A stretch of 8,626 nucleotides of DNA, taken from contig JBDRLC010000061.1 of NCBI GenBank assembly GCA_043813305.1, positions 1 through 8,626 of the forward strand, written 5' to 3'. The notes beneath the pieces are model-generated. The model was not told the DNA's origin. It searched no databases and saw only the letters and a program-made list of their open reading frames with translations. Shown here in pieces: positions 6,284 to 8,626 of the stretch. Numbering within the stretch: position 1 is the first letter of the stretch; every line of letters begins with the position of its first letter. The translations under genes and the position numbers were made by a program. This DNA comes from JAHIZC01 sp043813305 (GTDB taxonomy: Bacteria > Omnitrophota > Gorgyraeia > Gygaellales > Profunditerraquicolaceae).

Positions 6284-6882
6284 CTCTGATAGAAATCTTC
6301 CTGAACGTTAGAAACGATCTTATTCGGCTCCTTACCGAGCATAAATTTTGAGACTACTGAACTCCATAACCAGCTGTATGTAGTAGGAGCTACTTTAAAT
6401 AGGCGCCAAGCCAGATAAGAATCTCTTACGCTATTCTCTAGATACTTCACGCTAGAAATCGCCAGAGTAAATGATACAAGGCTTACTAATAAGGCGGCTC
6501 TGGCCGCACCGAAAAGCATCCCTGCGAATTTATTCAGATTCGGTATTGCCTCGATTTTTATAAAACGCTCAAAGATCCCGCGTATCGAAACAACGATTAA
6601 ATAACCTAATATTGACAGAATTACAAACGAGAGAAAATCAGCAAACTTTAAGGGAAACTTCTGGGTAAGGAATCTACTGTAGATCAGGTCTGTGAATGTA
6701 TCGTAGTAATGTAAAGATAGGTAAACAGCACTAACAGTTCCTAGAAATTTAAAACATTCTGTTACTAGGCCTGTCTTATAAGATATGTAAAATATTCTGA
6801 ATATAAGAACCAGAAAAAAAAGATCTATCCAATTAAAACTAAATATTACATCTTCTAGCATTATTGAGGAGGAAGATAACAC
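6280..6882 (-). CDS. cvpA: CvpA-family integral membrane protein
   Basis: This protein of about 200 residues has four likely membrane segments at about residues 18-35, 40-58, 80-102 and 120-147. The start of the first (NWIDLFFLVLIF), the following YKTGLVTE turn and the GMLFGAARAALLVSL block near 121-135 match CvpA-type proteins, named for colicin V production and linked to envelope integrity. Exact function is not established for the family. It is the first gene of the operon and overlaps the next by ATGA. The start is uncertain: a GTG at 6880-6882 gives the full length and an ATG at 6859-6861 removes seven residues. Neither has a recognisable Shine-Dalgarno sequence, and TCCTCC lies between them. 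The short, polar C-terminal tail (from about 170) probably faces the cytoplasm. Confidence 0.72.
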   Translation of the reverse strand: MLSSSSIMLEDVIFSFNWIDLFFLVLIFRIFYISYKTGLVTECFKFLGTVSAVYLSLHYYDTFTDLIYSRFLTQKFPLKFADFLSFVILSILGYLIVVSIRGIFERFIKIEAIPNLNKFAGMLFGAARAALLVSLVSFTLAISSVKYLENSVRDSYLAWRLFKVAPTTYSWLWSSVVSKFMLGKEPNKIVSNVQEDFYQR

Positions 6883-6908
6883 TTGCGAAACTATCTAAAA
6901 TTTTTAAA

Positions 6909-6937
6909 AGTATAACATATAAAGAAGGCAATGTCAA
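6909..6937 (-). promoter_or_regulatory. strong sigma70 promoter of the cvpA-nif3-dnaG-rpoD operon
   Basis: A perfect TTGACA (6932-6937) and TATACT (6909-6914; 5 of 6 match) are separated by exactly 17 bp on the minus strand. The start would be near 6902, about 20 nt before the GTG or 41 nt before the ATG of cvpA. No other good promoter was noticed between here and rpoD, so primase and sigma factor probably share it, and rpoD would be under its own product's control. Confidence 0.8.
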
Positions 6938-6990
6938 GAAAGCGTTTTCTTTACTTAACTGAATGTAAATCAAGAGGTTAGATAAACTTA

Positions 6991-7020
6991 GCAAGAGAGA
7001 TTTATCTTAATCTTTCTTGC
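6991..7020 (-). terminator. hairpin spanning the end of the UDP-glucuronate decarboxylase gene
   Basis: GCAAGA (6991-6996) pairs with TCTTGC (7015-7020) and AGATT (6998-7002) with AATCT (7009-7013), separated by one mismatch and closed by a 6-nt loop. The 30-nt palindrome contains the stop codon at 7002-7004. Only a weakly T-rich stretch follows on the minus strand, so termination of the nucleotide-sugar operon here is likely by position but not certain. Confidence 0.45.
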
Positions 7021-7946
7021 TTAAACCATTTGATAGTTTGAGTAAGGCCTTCTTCCAGCTTGACCTTAGGGGTCCAATGCAGTATCCGGTTGGCTTTTGA
7101 GATTTTCGGCCTCCTCCTTTTAGGGTCGTCTTGAGGCAGAGGCCTAAATTCGATCTTACTCTTTGAGCCGGTTAACTTAAGGACCATCTTGGCTAAACGG
7201 ATAACCGTAAATTCATCCGGATTGCCCAAATTAAGAACCCCATTCACATCACGCAACATTAGTCTATAGATACCATCAACTAAATCATCGACATAGCAAA
7301 AACTTCTGGTTTGTAGCCCTTTTCCGAATACAGTAATCGGTTCCATCTTTAGTGCCTGATAGATAAAATTCGGAACGACTCTACCGTCATTCATTCTCAT
7401 CCGTGGACCATAGGTATTGAATATCCTGATAATCTTTGTATCTATCTTATGAACCCTATGATAAGCCATGGTAATTGCCTCGGCAAAACGCTTGGCTTCA
7501 TCATAACAACCACGTACCCCCACGCAATTGACATTCCCCCAGTAATCTTCGGGTTGCGGATGGACTAAAGGATCACCATAAACTTCAGAGGTAGAAGCCA
7601 ACATAAATTTCGCAGCTTTACACTTCGCTAACCCTAAAGCATTATGCGTACCTAAAGAGCCTACCTTTAATGTCTGTATAGGAAACCCTAAATAATCTAC
7701 AGGTGAAGCAGGCGAAGCGAAATGCAGAACATAATCCACGGGAGTGCGGATGTCAATAAACTTTGAAACGTCGTGCTTTATAAATTTAAAATTTTTATTC
7801 TTTAATAGCTGTTTCAAGTTTCTTAGGCTTCCGGTGATCAAATTGTCTAAAGATATTACCCTGAAACCCTCAGCCAACAACCTATCACATAAGTGAGAAC
7901 CTATAAAACCCGCGCCACCCGTAACAACCACATTTTTTCTTTTCAT
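7002..7946 (-). CDS. uxs: UDP-glucuronate decarboxylase (UDP-xylose synthase), SDR family
   Basis: This 314-residue NAD-dependent enzyme of the extended short-chain dehydrogenase family most likely converts UDP-glucuronate to UDP-xylose in the cytoplasm. The Rossmann signature TGGAGFIGSHL is at residues 9-19. HFASPASP (75-82), STSEVYGDP (118-126) and YGPRM (179-183) are typical of UXS proteins. The catalytic pair is Tyr148 and Lys152 in YDEAK, with Glu121 in the SEVYG motif. DDPKRRRP (273-280) is the usual C-terminal substrate-site motif. The length is close to bacterial and animal-soluble UXS forms, with no ArnA-like fusion. The start codon overlaps the stop of the upstream UDP-glucose dehydrogenase (ATGA), which supplies its substrate and strengthens the choice over a dTDP-glucose dehydratase or a generic epimerase. 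Confidence 0.88.
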   Translation of the reverse strand: MKRKNVVVTGGAGFIGSHLCDRLLAEGFRVISLDNLITGSLRNLKQLLKNKNFKFIKHDVSKFIDIRTPVDYVLHFASPASPVDYLGFPIQTLKVGSLGTHNALGLAKCKAAKFMLASTSEVYGDPLVHPQPEDYWGNVNCVGVRGCYDEAKRFAEAITMAYHRVHKIDTKIIRIFNTYGPRMRMNDGRVVPNFIYQALKMEPITVFGKGLQTRSFCYVDDLVDGIYRLMLRDVNGVLNLGNPDEFTVIRLAKMVLKLTGSKSKIEFRPLPQDDPKRRRPKISKANRILHWTPKVKLEEGLTQTIKWFKQERLR

Positions 7947-8626
7947 TTATTATCAACCCCTTTACCTATCCCGATATAGGTAAAACCCTGTTTTTTGAGA
8001 TTCTTCGGTTCGTAAATATTACGGCTATCGATAATCAACGGCCTTTTTAATAACTTCTTGATCCTGCTGAAATCTATCTCTTTAAATTCGTCCCACTCCG
8101 TAACAATCAGCAAACAATCAGAGCCCTTAGCGACTTCATAGGCATCGCGGCAAAAATGTACTTTCTTCAATCTATCCGCAGCCCTCTTCATCGCCTGCGG
8201 ATCATATAACCTGATCTTTGCACCTTCCTCCTGCAAAGCCTCAATCAACTCTATGGAAGGAGCGTTACGTATATCGTCGGTGTTAGGCTTAAATGCCACA
8301 CCCAGTATTCCTATGGTCTTATCCTTAATTATCCACAGGGCATCCTTGATTTTTTTAAGCACATAATCCTTCTGCTCTTCATTTACGCTCTTTACCGATT
8401 TAAGTAAAGCAAAATCATAACCTAACTTTTCAGAGATGTGGATAAAGGCGTCCAAATCTTTGGGAAAACAAGAACCGCCATACCCAAGGCCTGCATTCAA
8501 AAAGGCTTTATTGATCCTTTTATCTAGCCCCATACCCTCGGCAACTTCGCTAATATCCGCTCCAACCATATCGGCTATACGAGAAACAGCATTAATAAAA
8601 GAGATCTTAGTAGCTAAAAAGGCGTT
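7943..8626 (-). CDS. ugd: UDP-glucose 6-dehydrogenase, C-terminal part (5' end outside window)
   Basis: The visible 227 residues are the central and C-terminal part of an enzyme that oxidises UDP-glucose to UDP-glucuronate with two NAD+. The reading frame stays open to the window edge, starting NAFLATKISF, so the ATG at 8567-8569 is internal and not the true start. GYGGSCFPKD holds the catalytic cysteine (visible residue 53). This is followed by the dimer-helix region and the UDP-binding domain with GVAFKPNTDDIRNAP, LYDP and TEWDEF, all standard for the family. The N-terminal NAD-binding Rossmann domain (about 200 residues) lies beyond the edge. It overlaps the decarboxylase gene by 4 nt. The pair makes UDP-xylose for surface or secreted glycans. 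A UDP-mannose or UDP-GlcNAc dehydrogenase is less likely, given this partner. Confidence 0.93.
   Translation of the reverse strand, partial: NAFLATKISFINAVSRIADMVGADISEVAEGMGLDKRINKAFLNAGLGYGGSCFPKDLDAFIHISEKLGYDFALLKSVKSVNEEQKDYVLKKIKDALWIIKDKTIGILGVAFKPNTDDIRNAPSIELIEALQEEGAKIRLYDPQAMKRAADRLKKVHFCRDAYEVAKGSDCLLIVTEWDEFKEIDFSRIKKLLKRPLIIDSRNIYEPKNLKKQGFTYIGIGKGVDNK

Overview
This window looks like a chromosomal segment from an uncultivated, moderately AT-rich Gram-negative-type bacterium. The gene set and protein style (CvpA and NIF3-like genes leading into dnaG-rpoD, a secreted protein with a small beta-rich N-terminal domain, nucleotide-sugar genes) remind me of the PVC/Omnitrophota lineage. 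That placement is inference, not proof. All eight protein-coding genes I accept lie on the minus strand, so transcription runs from high to low coordinates. No gene on the plus strand is convincing.

Right part (7002-8626): the C-terminal part of a UDP-glucose 6-dehydrogenase enters from the window edge and overlaps by 4 nt a UDP-glucuronate decarboxylase. Together they would convert UDP-glucose to UDP-glucuronate and then UDP-xylose, a precursor for surface polysaccharide. A hairpin spans the end of the second gene.

Centre (2109-6937): a consensus-quality sigma70 promoter (TTGACA, 17 bp, TATACT) precedes a tight four-gene operon: a CvpA-like membrane protein, a NIF3-like metalloprotein, DNA primase (dnaG) and the housekeeping sigma factor (rpoD). 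Genes overlap by 4 and 17 nt, and the dnaG stop codon lies inside the rpoD Shine-Dalgarno sequence. This is a variant of the 'macromolecular synthesis' operon, without rpsU. A 75-nt, almost fully paired hairpin (2009-2083) lies just downstream of rpoD. It has no U-tract, so it resembles a REP/MITE-type element or structured RNA more than a normal terminator.

Left part (1-1964): two single genes, each with a TG-extended -10 promoter and a very short leader. One is an exported alpha/beta hydrolase with an extra small N-terminal domain. The other is a class I SAM-dependent methyltransferase, whose start I move to an internal ATG. Between them is the 5' half of a tRNA-Met-like gene with a good promoter upstream and a terminator-like hairpin downstream. 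Its similarity to tRNA stops right after the anticodon loop, as expected if recombination broke the gene there.

I saw no CRISPR array, intact transposase, rRNA or complete tRNA. The most unusual objects are the truncated, apparently still transcribable tRNA locus and the long hairpin behind rpoD.
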